Part shown: positions 33,364 to 41,663 of the stretch, one piece after another
Layout of the letters: each line of letters begins with the position of its first letter
Position numbering within the stretch: the stretch's first letter is position 1
Source: Streptomyces aurantiacus
GTDB lineage: Bacteria; Actinomycetota; Actinomycetes; Streptomycetales; Streptomycetaceae
Length of the DNA stretch: 64,000 nt
Direction of reading: 5' to 3'
NCBI RefSeq assembly: GCF_027107535.1
Contig: NZ_CP114283.1
Span: 6,944,001 to 7,008,000 of the forward strand
The notes under the pieces: model-generated
What the model saw: only the letters and a program-made list of their open reading frames with translations
Database searches by the model: none
What the model was told of the DNA's origin: nothing
Program-made: the position numbers and the translations under genes

Positions 33364-34395
33364 ATGCGCTGGGAGAACCTCACAGTGGAGTCCGGCGGCA
33401 ACCCGCCGCGGGACGCCGCGCTGTTCGGCGCGGACGCGGTGACCACCCGAACGTTCGACACGCCGGAGTTCCGCGGAATCACCTTCCACGAGATCCGGGC
33501 CCGGTCGATCGTCAACCGCGTGCCGGGGGCTTCGCGCATGCCCTTCGAGTGGACCGTCAACCCCTACCGGGGATGCACGCACGCGTGTGTCTACTGTTTC
33601 GCCCGCAGGACCCACAGCTATCTGGACCTCGACACCGGTCTCGGCTTCGACAGCCAGATCGTGGTGAAGGTGAACGCCCCGGAGCTGCTGCGGCGCCAGC
33701 TGGGTTCGAGGCGCTGGCTCGGCGAGCACATCGCGATGGGCACGAACGTGGACTGTTACCAGCGCGCCGAGGGCCGCTACCAGCTGATGCCCGGCATCAT
33801 CGCGGCCCTGCGCGACCACGCGAACCCCTTCTCGATCCTCACGAAGGGCACGCTGATCCTGCGCGACCTCGATCTCCTGAAGCAGGCGGCGGCCGTCACC
33901 GAGGTCGGGATCTCCGTCTCCGTGGGCTTCACCGACCAGGAGCTGTGGCGGACCGTGGAGCCGGGGACACCGGCCCCCGAGCGCCGCCTCGACGTCGTGC
34001 GCACGCTGAGCGGGCACGGCATCGACTGCGGGGTCCTGATGGCCCCGGTGATCCCCTTCCTGGGAGACGATCCGTCCCAACTGCGCGCGACGGTACGGGC
34101 GATCGCCGCGTCCGGCGCGACCTCGGTGACCCCGCTCGTGCTGCATCTGCGGCCCGGGGCACGCGAGTGGTTCATGGCCTGGCTGGGGCACCACCACCCG
34201 CACCTCGTGCGCCGGTACGAGCGGCTGTACGCGGAGGGCGCGTACGCCCCGAAGTGGTACCAGCGCCGGATCACCCGGCAGGTGCACGAACTGGCCGAGG
34301 AGTACGGGATAGGCCCCACGCGCGCGGCGATGCCCCGCAGGATTCCGGCGCCCGCGCCGGCCGCTCCGGGGCCGACCCAGCTCACCCTCCTGTGA
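33364..34395 (+). CDS. Rv2578c-family radical SAM protein
   Basis: 343-aa radical SAM protein with the cluster-binding cysteines C71, C75 and C78 in GCTHACVYCF. Further family motifs are FDSQIVVKVNAPELLRRQL, THSYLDLDTG, ISVSVGFTDQELWRTVEPGT and APVIPFLGDDPSQLRATV. The family is widespread in actinobacteria (Rv2578c) and related to spore photoproduct lyase-like enzymes; the reaction is not established. A GAGGAGG-like ribosome-binding site (cGAGGAGGcgtc) precedes ATG 33364. A LexA-like box upstream suggests DNA damage control. Confidence 0.82.
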   Translation: MRWENLTVESGGNPPRDAALFGADAVTTRTFDTPEFRGITFHEIRARSIVNRVPGASRMPFEWTVNPYRGCTHACVYCFARRTHSYLDLDTGLGFDSQIVVKVNAPELLRRQLGSRRWLGEHIAMGTNVDCYQRAEGRYQLMPGIIAALRDHANPFSILTKGTLILRDLDLLKQAAAVTEVGISVSVGFTDQELWRTVEPGTPAPERRLDVVRTLSGHGIDCGVLMAPVIPFLGDDPSQLRATVRAIAASGATSVTPLVLHLRPGAREWFMAWLGHHHPHLVRRYERLYAEGAYAPKWYQRRITRQVHELAEEYGIGPTRAAMPRRIPAPAPAAPGPTQLTLL

Positions 34396-34406
34396 CCGGT
34401 GGTCCC

Positions 34407-34428
34407 GCGGACACCGGCCGGTGTCCGC
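34407..34428. terminator. Perfect palindromic terminator
   Basis: Perfect inverted repeat with 11-bp arms (GCGGACACCGG / CCGGTGTCCGC) without a loop spacer, 11 bp after the stop of the radical SAM gene. No T-run, as usual in Streptomyces. The rest of the 261-bp gap to the next gene shows nothing else I recognise. Confidence 0.65.
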
Positions 34429-34656
34429 CTGCCCGGCATCCGGCCGCATCGCGCGGCCCGATGGGGTCAACTCTCGGCGGAAGCGGTCCTTCGGGACATC
34501 CGTCCCGGAACGATAAGGCCAAGGCCGTGGCGTTCACGGTCCCCTGCCCTCCGGCCGGGAGGTCCGGTGCCGCGTCTCCACAGGGACGACTCCCGGCCCC
34601 GGCCCGAGGAACAGGACTGAATCCCTGCCCCGTACAGCAATGTGAGGCGATTCATC

Positions 34657-36249
34657 GTGAACCGACGCGCAGCCGCCCTGTGCGGCGCCGCTGCCGTGGT
34701 GGCCGGACTGATCACCGCCCTCCCGGCCGGCGCGACCTCGGACCCCGCGGCCGCCCCGCACACCACCCCGCCCACCGGTGCGGCGAAGCCCGCCTGGAAG
34801 AAGTGCGGCACCCGGAACCACCCGACGCTCCAGTGCGCGTCCCTGAAAGTGCCGCTCGACCACGCGAACCCGAAGAGCCGGCGCATCACGCTGGCGCTGT
34901 CACGGGTGCCGCACACCTCGAAGAAGACGTACCAGGGGCCCCTGCTGGTGAACCCGGGCGGCCCCGGCGGCAGCGGCCTCACCCTCGCCGGGTTCGTCGC
35001 GGCCTCCCTTCCGAAGAAGGTGGCGGCGCAGTACGACGTCATCGGCTTCGATCCGCGCGGGGTCGGTGCCAGCAGGCCCGCCCTGAACTGCAGGCCGGGG
35101 CACTTCGCGCCGGTGCGCCCCGACTCGCTGCCGACCGGCGACGCGACCGAGAAGGCCAACCTCGACCGGGTCAAGGCCTTCGCGAAGGCCTGCGCGGCCA
35201 AGCACGCGGACCTGCTGCCGTACATCGACACCGTGAGCGCGGTCCGCGACATGGACGCGATCCGCCACGCCCTCGGCGCCGAGCGGATCAACTACTTCGG
35301 GTACTCGTACGGCACCTACCTCGGTGCCGTCTACGCGAAGCTCCACCCCGGGCGGGTACGGCGCATGGTGCTCGACTCCGTCGTCGACCCCACCGGTGTC
35401 TGGTACGAGGACAACATCGCCCAGGACCGCGCGTTCAACGACCGTCACCGGGCCTTCATGGCCTGGGTCGCCGAGCACGACGCGACGTACGGGCTCGGCA
35501 CCGATCCGGAGAGCATCGAGACCGCCTGGTACGCGATGCGGACGGCCCTGGCGAAGAAGCCCGCGGACAAGAAGGTCGGTGCCTCCGAACTGGAGGACAC
35601 CTTCTCCCCCGGCAGCTACTACGACGGCTACTGGCCGTATCTCGCCGCCGCGTTCGCGGCCTTCGTGAACGACGGGGACGACGACCCGCTGGTCGAGGCG
35701 TACGAGAACTTCGGCGCGGTCGACGCCGCGGGCGACAACAGCTACAGCGTCTACACCTCGGTGCAGTGCCGGGACGCGCGCTGGCCGCGCGACTGGGACG
35801 AGTGGCGCGACGACAACTGGGCGGTGAACCGGAAGGCGCCGTTCATGACCTGGAGCAACGCCTGGTACAACGCGCCGTGCGCGTTCTGGCCGACGGATCC
35901 GGCCGAGCCCGTGGACGTCTCGAACGACTCGGTGCCGCCGGTTCTGCTGTTCCAGGCGACGGGCGACGCGGCCACTCCGTACGAGGGCGGCGTGACACTC
36001 CATCACCTGCTGGGCGGCTCCAGCCTGGTGGTCGAGCAGGGCGGCGGCAACCACGGCATCACGCTGAGCGGGAACGCCTGCCTGGACAAGCACCTGGCCG
36101 CCTATCTGACCGACGGCAGGGTGCCGCGCGGCGGCGGCGAGGCCGACGCGGTGTGCGAGGCGCTGCCCGCCCCGAAGCCCCTGAAGACGAAGGCGGCCCC
36201 GGGAACCCGCGGCGCGGCGCTGCACGGACTGCTCGGCTTCCGCGGCTGA
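34657..36249 (+). CDS. Secreted alpha/beta hydrolase, tripeptidyl aminopeptidase (SlpD/TAP) type
   Basis: 530-aa serine hydrolase of family S33. Signal peptide of about 28 residues (NRRAAALCGAAAVVAGLITALPAGA). Oxyanion region LLVNPGGPGGSGLTLAG (~95), nucleophile Ser in YFGYSYGTYLGAVYA (~225), Asp in LFQATGDAATPYEGG (~435) and His in GGNHGITLSGNACLDK (~465), followed by the TAP C-terminal domain. Expected to remove tripeptides or dipeptides from extracellular peptides. GTG 34657 is chosen because GAGG lies seven bases upstream; GTG 34642 is an in-frame alternative adding five residues. Confidence 0.86.
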   Translation: MNRRAAALCGAAAVVAGLITALPAGATSDPAAAPHTTPPTGAAKPAWKKCGTRNHPTLQCASLKVPLDHANPKSRRITLALSRVPHTSKKTYQGPLLVNPGGPGGSGLTLAGFVAASLPKKVAAQYDVIGFDPRGVGASRPALNCRPGHFAPVRPDSLPTGDATEKANLDRVKAFAKACAAKHADLLPYIDTVSAVRDMDAIRHALGAERINYFGYSYGTYLGAVYAKLHPGRVRRMVLDSVVDPTGVWYEDNIAQDRAFNDRHRAFMAWVAEHDATYGLGTDPESIETAWYAMRTALAKKPADKKVGASELEDTFSPGSYYDGYWPYLAAAFAAFVNDGDDDPLVEAYENFGAVDAAGDNSYSVYTSVQCRDARWPRDWDEWRDDNWAVNRKAPFMTWSNAWYNAPCAFWPTDPAEPVDVSNDSVPPVLLFQATGDAATPYEGGVTLHHLLGGSSLVVEQGGGNHGITLSGNACLDKHLAAYLTDGRVPRGGGEADAVCEALPAPKPLKTKAAPGTRGAALHGLLGFRG

Positions 36250-36315
36250 GCCCCGGCAGGTGAACGGCGACCGCCCGTCGGGGGCGTTGTCGGTGCGGTG
36301 GTGCAGGATTGATCC

Positions 36316-36714
36316 ATGACCGGACCGATCCGTATCGCCGCCCCCGACGGGGTCGCCCCCGCCGCCGCGTACTCGCATGTCGTCGTGGGCACCGGCCGCT
36401 TCGTGGCGGTCTCGGGCCAACTGCCGCTCGACGAGGACGGCGGGCTCGTCGGCGAGGGCGACCCGGCGGCACAGGCCCGCCAGGTCTTCGAGAACCTGCG
36501 GCGCTGTCTGGCCTCGGCCGGCGCCGGTTTCGACGACGTGGTCAAGATGACCTTCTTCGTCACGGACATGGCCCACATGCCGGCCGTCCGCGCGGCCCGG
36601 GACGAGCACATGGCGCCGGACCGCCTTCCGGCCGCCTCGGCCGTGCAGGTCGCCGCCCTCGTGCGCCCGGAGTTCCTGATGGAGATAGAGGCGTTCGCGG
36701 TACTCCCCGGCTGA
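36316..36714 (+). CDS. RidA-family protein (YjgF/YER057c/UK114)
   Basis: 132-aa protein of the Rid family: AAYSHVVVGTGRFVAVSGQLPLD at the N-terminus, QARQVFENLRRCLASAGAGFDDVVKMTFFVTD in the middle and PAASAVQVAALVRPEFLMEIEA at the end. RidA hydrolyses reactive enamine/imine intermediates from PLP enzymes; this copy lacks the usual Arg in the RPA.RSA(V/T) motif position, reading PDRLPAASAVQV, so its exact Rid subfamily is uncertain. No close neighbour on the same transcript is certain. Confidence 0.78.
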   Translation: MTGPIRIAAPDGVAPAAAYSHVVVGTGRFVAVSGQLPLDEDGGLVGEGDPAAQARQVFENLRRCLASAGAGFDDVVKMTFFVTDMAHMPAVRAARDEHMAPDRLPAASAVQVAALVRPEFLMEIEAFAVLPG

Positions 36715-36770
36715 TGCGGGGCCGCCGTGAATTCCGGGCGTCCTCGCACGCGGCCGCCTAGGGTGCCGCC

Positions 36771-37334
36771 ATGGACGACCGCTCCCGCCTCCCCCTCCAT
36801 GTCCGTGAGATGGCTCTGGCCGACTGCCCGCGCGTGGCGGAGATCCGGGTGCGCGGCTGGCAGAGCGCGTACGAGGGGCTGATGCCCCGGTCGTACCTCG
36901 ACGGGCTCGACGTGGCGGCCGAGACGACCCGCAGGCGGACCCACTTCGAGCAGGCGGGCGAGGGCGTGGTGAACCTCGTCGCGGAGCGGGGCGGCGAGGT
37001 CGTCGGCTGGGCCTGCCACGGTCCGTACCGCGACGGCGGACAGCCCACCGGGGACGCCGAGTTGTACGCGATCTACGTGGCCCCCGACCGGATCGCGAGC
37101 GGTGTGGGCCGGGCCCTGCTGCGGGAGTCCACCGCGCGCTGCGCCGCCGCGGGGCACGGCCGGATGCTGCTCTGGGTGCTCCGGGAGAACGCCGGCGCGC
37201 GCCGCTTCTACGAGAGGGCCGGTTTCACCGCGGACGGCGCCGAGGAGCCCTTCGAGATGGAGGGCGTCGAAGTGCCCGAGGTGCGTTACGTCCGGGTGCT
37301 GGGCGGGGTCCGAGAGGAACGCGCCTCCGCCTGA
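36771..37334 (+). CDS. GNAT N-acetyltransferase
   Basis: 187-aa acetyltransferase. REMALADCPRVAEIRVRGWQSAYEG at the N-terminus, AELYAIYVAPDRIASGVGRALL (acetyl-CoA loop) near 105-125 and WVLRENAGARRFYERAGFTADG near 150. The acceptor is unknown. TAGGGT (36759-36764) ends six bases before ATG, indicating a leaderless transcript. A GCCTCC/GGAGGC hairpin (37323-37340) spans the stop codon and could terminate transcription. Confidence 0.8.
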   Translation: MDDRSRLPLHVREMALADCPRVAEIRVRGWQSAYEGLMPRSYLDGLDVAAETTRRRTHFEQAGEGVVNLVAERGGEVVGWACHGPYRDGGQPTGDAELYAIYVAPDRIASGVGRALLRESTARCAAAGHGRMLLWVLRENAGARRFYERAGFTADGAEEPFEMEGVEVPEVRYVRVLGGVREERASA

Positions 37335-37395
37335 GGAGGCCTCGTCCCCGGGGCGGGCTCACACAGAACACGGCCCGGGAGCCTTCCCGGCGGGC

Positions 37396-37989
37396 TCAGG
37401 GCCCGGGCGCGCGCTGTGCCGGCAGCCGCTTCAGCGCACCGGCCGCGGCCTGGGCCAGTTCCGGGTGGGCGAGAGCCTCGTTCAGGACGGGCCTGGCCCG
37501 CTCGTCACCCAGGGCTCCCAGGCCCTCCACGCAGGCGAGGGCGACCCGGCGGTACGGATCGTGCGGGCGGAATCTGCGGGCCAGGGTGGTGATCAGGGCG
37601 GGGACGGACTCGGGCGCGCGGAGTTCGACGAGGAGCCGTACCGGATACAGGGCGTAGGCGACGCGCAGCTCGTTGGTGGCGAGGGCGGCCGCCGCCCGGG
37701 CGGTGCGCGGGTCACCGAGCCGGGCCAGGGCGTACGAGGCGGACGCACAGCGCTGCGGATCACGGTGGTTGAGCAGCAGGACAAGGGCTTCGAAGGCCCG
37801 CCGGTCACCGTCGAGCCCGAGCCGGAAGGCGGCCAGTTCCCGCGCCCAGAGCGGCTGTTCGGGAGCGATGAGCACGGCTGCCAGCTCGTCGGGGTCCCCG
37901 GCCGAGGCCAGCCGCTCGTACGAGAACGAGGCCGCCGCGCCCGCCTCGTGCCGTAAGCGCTGGGTGAGCGATCGCAACTCTTCGTCCAT
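37396..37989 (-). CDS. HEAT-repeat protein
   Basis: 197-aa protein made of short alpha-helical repeats of the PBS-lyase/HEAT type: ARELAAFRLGLDGDRRAFEALVLLL, RCASASYALARLGDPRTARAA, RRVALACVEGLGALGDERARPVL, AQAAAGALKRL. No catalytic motif. Such proteins act as binding scaffolds. ATG 37989 follows TAGTCT (38002-37997) by seven bases, so a leaderless start is likely. Confidence 0.75.
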   Translation of the reverse strand: MDEELRSLTQRLRHEAGAAASFSYERLASAGDPDELAAVLIAPEQPLWARELAAFRLGLDGDRRAFEALVLLLNHRDPQRCASASYALARLGDPRTARAAAALATNELRVAYALYPVRLLVELRAPESVPALITTLARRFRPHDPYRRVALACVEGLGALGDERARPVLNEALAHPELAQAAAGALKRLPAQRAPGP

Positions 37990-38361
37990 GAGGCAGAGAC
38001 TATCGGCGACATACGTCACAGTGACCGGACCTGACGACGGGCTGGCGCGCTCGTTACCCACCGGTTAAGCTCAATCGAGCGAGTTACCCACTCGTGGTCT
38101 TTCCCGTGGTGGCCTGGTGACGCAGCCGCCGCGGGTGCTGGTCGGTTCGGTACCTCAGGTACCTCAGTGCGACACGGCTCCGGGACAGGGCCGGTCGGAT
38201 TCTCCTCACCGCTTCGCGGGTGCGTGCTCCACGACCTGCGATCGGCACCGGGCGTGTGCGCATCGCAGCCCGGCATCACCCGCAACTCCCTCCGCACTCC
38301 GTGCGCCCGTCGGCGTATCCCGGTGCGTCCCTCAGTCGTCACTCATTCCTGGAGTCCCGCG
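37990..38361. other. 372-bp divergent intergenic region with repeat sequences
   Basis: Gap between the HEAT-repeat gene (-) and the 3-hydroxyacyl-CoA dehydrogenase gene (+). It contains the direct repeat GTTACCCAC at 38053-38061 and 38083-38091, the first within TTACCCACCGGTTAA and the second within CGAGT-N5-ACTCG, and a tandem GGTACCTCA pair at about 38149-38166. These could be operators for the nearby TetR regulator. No convincing -10/-35 pair for the dehydrogenase gene was identified. Confidence 0.45.
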
Positions 38362-40176
38362 ATGGCCACTCCCCAGTCCGACCCCTCCCCGTCCTGCGCG
38401 TCGCCCCTCAAGACCGTCGCCGTCGTCGGCCTCGGCACGATGGGCACCGGTATCGCCGAGATCCTCGCCCGGGCCGGCCGCGAGGTCGTCGGCATCGACG
38501 TCAGCGAGGCCGCCGCGGCCCAGGCCGTCACCGCGCTCGAATCCGCGACCGCCCGTGCCGTGCAGCGCGGGCGTCTCACGGAGCAGGAACGCGACGACAC
38601 CCTCGCCCGCTTCCGTACGTTCACCGATCTGCGGGCCGCGGCCGACGCCGACCTGGTGATCGAGGTGGCTCCGGAGTCGTACGAGATCAAGCACCAGATC
38701 TTCCGCGAGCTGGACGGAGTCGTGCGCCCGGAGACGATCCTGGCGACCGGCACGAACGCCCTGTCCGTGACGCGGCTGGCCGCCGACTCGGCCCGCCCCG
38801 AGCGGGTTCTGGGCCTGCACTTCTTCAACCCGGCACCGGCGATGAAGCTCGTCGAGGTCGTCTCGTCCGTGCTGACCTCGCCGGGCGCCGTGGCCGCCGT
38901 CACCGACCTCGCCCTCGAACTGGGCAAGGAGCCCGTCGCGGTGGGCGACCGTCCCGGCTTCGTCGCCGACGGTCTGCTCTTCGGCTACCTCAACCAGGCC
39001 GCCGCGATGTACGAGGCGAAGTACGCCAGCCGCGAGGACATCGACGCCGCGATGCGGCTGGGCTGCGGTCTGCCCATGGGCCCGCTCGCCCTGCTCGACC
39101 TGATCGGCGTCGACACCGCGCGTACCGTCCTGGAGGCCATGTACGCGGAGTCGCACGACCGGCTGCACGCGCCGGCGCCCGTCCTCAAGCAGCTCAGCGA
39201 GGCGGGCCTGACCGGCCGCAAGACGGGCCGCGGCTTCTACACGTACGACGCCCCGGGCAGCGCGACCGTCGTCCGGGACGCGCTGACACCGCTCGACGAA
39301 GGGTCCGGCACGGCCGGCCGGCCCGTCCGCTCGGTGGGCGTCGCGGGGTCCGGGACGATGGCGTCCGGCATCGCCGAGGTCTTCGCCAAGGCCGGGTACG
39401 AGGTCGTCCTCGCCGCCCGCAGCGAGGAGAAGGCGCAGACCGCCAGGGCCCGTATCGGCAAGTCGCTCGCGCGTTCCGTCGACAAGGGACGGATGACCGC
39501 CGAGGCGGCCGCCGAGACGCTGGAGCGGATCACCCCGGCGGGCTCGTACGACGCCTTCGCCGAGGTCGACCTGGCACTGGAGGCCGTCGCCGAGGACCTG
39601 GAGATCAAGCAGCAGCTCTTCGCCGTGTTCGACAAGGTCTGCAAGCCGGGCGCGATCCTGGCCACCACGACCTCCTCACTGCCCGTCGTCGCCTGCGCCC
39701 GCGCCACCTCGCGGCCGCAGGACGTGATCGGCATGCACTTCTTCAACCCGGCGCCCGCGATGAAGCTCGTCGAGGTCGTGCGTACGGTCCTGACGGCCGA
39801 CGACGTGCACGCCACGGTCCGCGAGGTCTGCGCGAAGGTCCGCAAGCACCCGGTGGACTGCGGCGACCGGGCCGGCTTCATCGTGAACGCGCTGCTGTTC
39901 CCGTACCTCAACAACGCGATCAAGATGGTCGAGGAGCACTACGCGACGCTCGACGACATCGACGCCGCGATGAAGCTCGGCGGCGGCTACCCGATGGGCC
40001 CGTTCGAGCTCCTCGACGTGGTCGGCCTGGATGTCTCCCTGGCCATCGAGAAGGTGCTCCACCGCGAGTTCCGCGACCCGGGGCTCGCTCCCGCGCCGCT
40101 GCTGGAGCACCTGGTGGCCGCGGGCTGCCTCGGCCGCAAGACGGGCCGCGGCTTCCGCGAATATGCGCGGCGCTGA
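38362..40176 (+). CDS. Double-module 3-hydroxyacyl-CoA (3-hydroxybutyryl-CoA) dehydrogenase
   Basis: 604-aa fusion of two HAD modules of ~290 residues each. Module 1 begins TVAVVGLGTMGTGIAEILARAG (~17) and module 2 SVGVAGSGTMASGIAEVFAKAG (~325), each with the NAD dinucleotide fold and HFFNPAPAMKLVEVV. Module 2 keeps TTTSSLPVV (conserved Ser) and GFIVNALLF (conserved Asn); module 1 reads ATGTNALSV and GFVADGLLF at these places, so it is probably catalytically weak or dead. Beside the ethylmalonyl-CoA genes, it would supply 3-hydroxybutyryl/crotonyl-CoA. A weak hairpin at 40212-40226 follows the stop. Confidence 0.85.
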   Translation: MATPQSDPSPSCASPLKTVAVVGLGTMGTGIAEILARAGREVVGIDVSEAAAAQAVTALESATARAVQRGRLTEQERDDTLARFRTFTDLRAAADADLVIEVAPESYEIKHQIFRELDGVVRPETILATGTNALSVTRLAADSARPERVLGLHFFNPAPAMKLVEVVSSVLTSPGAVAAVTDLALELGKEPVAVGDRPGFVADGLLFGYLNQAAAMYEAKYASREDIDAAMRLGCGLPMGPLALLDLIGVDTARTVLEAMYAESHDRLHAPAPVLKQLSEAGLTGRKTGRGFYTYDAPGSATVVRDALTPLDEGSGTAGRPVRSVGVAGSGTMASGIAEVFAKAGYEVVLAARSEEKAQTARARIGKSLARSVDKGRMTAEAAAETLERITPAGSYDAFAEVDLALEAVAEDLEIKQQLFAVFDKVCKPGAILATTTSSLPVVACARATSRPQDVIGMHFFNPAPAMKLVEVVRTVLTADDVHATVREVCAKVRKHPVDCGDRAGFIVNALLFPYLNNAIKMVEEHYATLDDIDAAMKLGGGYPMGPFELLDVVGLDVSLAIEKVLHREFRDPGLAPAPLLEHLVAAGCLGRKTGRGFREYARR

Positions 40177-40417
40177 GGCACACGAGGACGGGCCGCGGGG
40201 CCGGTCCGCCAGGCCCGCTCCGGGCCCCGGGGACCGGCCCCGGGGCGGGCCCGCGGACGGATCCGGGGCGCGGCCGCAGGACCGGTCCGGTGACTGGTTC
40301 ACCGGTCGCGCGGACTGGGGCGGGCTGCTCGGCCCGGTCGGCGCCCCTCCCCCGGCCCCGGCCGGCGAAAGACCCGGTCATGAGCGCTCCGCCGCGCACA
40401 TGCAGTACGTTCGGGGC

Positions 40418-41233
40418 ATGTCCCAGCCCGCCAAGTCCCCCCGTACACCGGCCACGTCCGACGCACCCGAAAGTGCCGTGGGCGGTCGCGCGGCCGTCCA
40501 GCGGCTCAAGATGCGCCGAGAACTGGCGGCCGCCGCGATGGAGCTGTTCGCGACGAAGGGGTACGAGGCGACGACCGTCGACGAGATCGCGGCCGCGGCC
40601 GGGGTCGCCCGGCGCACCTTCTTCCGGCACTTCCGCTCCAAGGAAGAGGCGATCTTCCCGGACCACGACGACACCCTGATCCGGGCCGAGGCGGTGCTCA
40701 ACGCCGCGCCGGCGCACGAGCATCCGCTGGACACGGTGTGCCGCGGGATCAAGGAAGTCATGAAGATGTACGCGGCCCGGCCGGAGATCTCGGTGTCGCG
40801 CTACAAGCTCACCCGCGAGGTGCCGACGCTGCGGGAGGCGGAGATCGCGTCCGTGGCCCGGTACGAGCGGCTGTTCACCCGCTATCTGCTGGGGCACTTC
40901 GACGAGCACGCCCACGACGACGACGCCAACGACGACCCGCTGCTCGCGGAGGTCGCCGCGTCCGCCGTGGTCACCGCCCACAACCACGTACTGCGCAGGT
41001 GGCTGCGGGCGGGCGCCCAGGGGGACGTCGAGGCGCAGCTCGACCACGCCTTCGCGATCGTGCGGAAGACCTTCGGGACGGGGATCGGGGCCGGGCGGGA
41101 GACCGCCGCGCACGCGGCGCCCGCGTCCGCGGCCTCGGTGGAGGGAGAGGTGCTGGTGACCGTCGCCCGGGTCGACGCCCCGCTGCACCAGGTGATGCGC
41201 ACCATCGAGCAGGCACTCAAGGAACGGTCGTAA
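40418..41233 (+). CDS. TetR-family transcriptional regulator
   Basis: 271-aa regulator. The TetR DNA-binding domain is at residues about 32-80: AAAAMELFATKGYEATTVDEIAAAAGVARRTFFRHF in two overlapping halves, ending with the classic TFFRHFRSKEEA. The ligand domain is C-terminal. It lies between the hydroxybutyryl-CoA dehydrogenase gene and ccr, in the same direction, so it probably controls one or both in response to an acyl-CoA. TACGTT (40406-40411) is six bases before ATG 40418, suggesting a leaderless mRNA; a start at 40400 is also in frame. Confidence 0.84.
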   Translation: MSQPAKSPRTPATSDAPESAVGGRAAVQRLKMRRELAAAAMELFATKGYEATTVDEIAAAAGVARRTFFRHFRSKEEAIFPDHDDTLIRAEAVLNAAPAHEHPLDTVCRGIKEVMKMYAARPEISVSRYKLTREVPTLREAEIASVARYERLFTRYLLGHFDEHAHDDDANDDPLLAEVAASAVVTAHNHVLRRWLRAGAQGDVEAQLDHAFAIVRKTFGTGIGAGRETAAHAAPASAASVEGEVLVTVARVDAPLHQVMRTIEQALKERS

Positions 41234-41275
41234 CCCCTGCGCGGAACCGCGGCTCCGCCGCTGGTCCCGCCCCTC

Positions 41276-41313
41276 GCCGGACGAGCTCGACAAGAGCGCG
41301 TCCGGCTTCTTTT
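41276..41313 (+). terminator. Rho-independent terminator after the TetR gene
   Basis: Stem GCCGGACG (41276-41283) / CGTCCGGC (41299-41306), 15-base loop, followed by TTCTTTTTG. The T-run is unusually good for this genome. Confidence 0.85.
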
Positions 41314-41396
41314 TGCCCGCATTCAGGCGTTTTGCGGCCCCGCCTGATCGATCATCGCTCACGTGTCGCGTAAAGATTTCACCTGAGCGTAATTTC

Positions 41397-41439
41397 TGGC
41401 ACTGCGTGCCTTGCGGGGTGACACGGCGTGCCATACGTT
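41397..41439 (+). promoter_or_regulatory. ccr operon promoter with inverted repeats
   Basis: -35 TTGCGG (41411-41416), 17-bp spacer, -10 TACGTT (41434-41439). The inverted repeat GGCAC-TGC-GTGCC (41398-41410) abuts the -35 box, and a further GTGCCA (41428-41433) ends exactly at the -10, so TGGCAC/GTGCCA half-sites bracket the promoter. These are likely sites for a regulator, perhaps the adjacent TetR protein. The leader to the ccr start would be about 218 bases. Confidence 0.65.
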
Positions 41440-41663
41440 GAAGGAGTCCGGGCGGCCGGCGTGCAGAGATCCTTCGTACGCCGGCTGTCCCCGCAAACCG
41501 ACTGGTCTGCGCGCCCGGACGCCTGCGTCACAGGCAACCTTCCGCGCCACAACGCGCTGCCGAGCACCACCCCGCCGAACCGACGGCACGCCTCACACCA
41601 GCAGCACCCACCCCGACGTAACCCTCAGCGTTCCCCTCAGACGCTCTCGCCGGAGGCAACACC

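Larger units (their letters stand above)
41234..41663. other. 430-bp intergenic region before ccr
   Basis: Contains the TetR gene terminator at 41276-41313 and the ccr promoter at 41397-41439. The remaining ~220 bp are a long untranslated leader with no recognised riboswitch; short open frames in it do not resemble proteins. Confidence 0.5.

Noticed and set aside
38016..38342. 108-codon minus-strand frame in the 372-bp divergent region
   Set aside because: No family sequence and no ribosome-binding site; it crosses likely control sequences.
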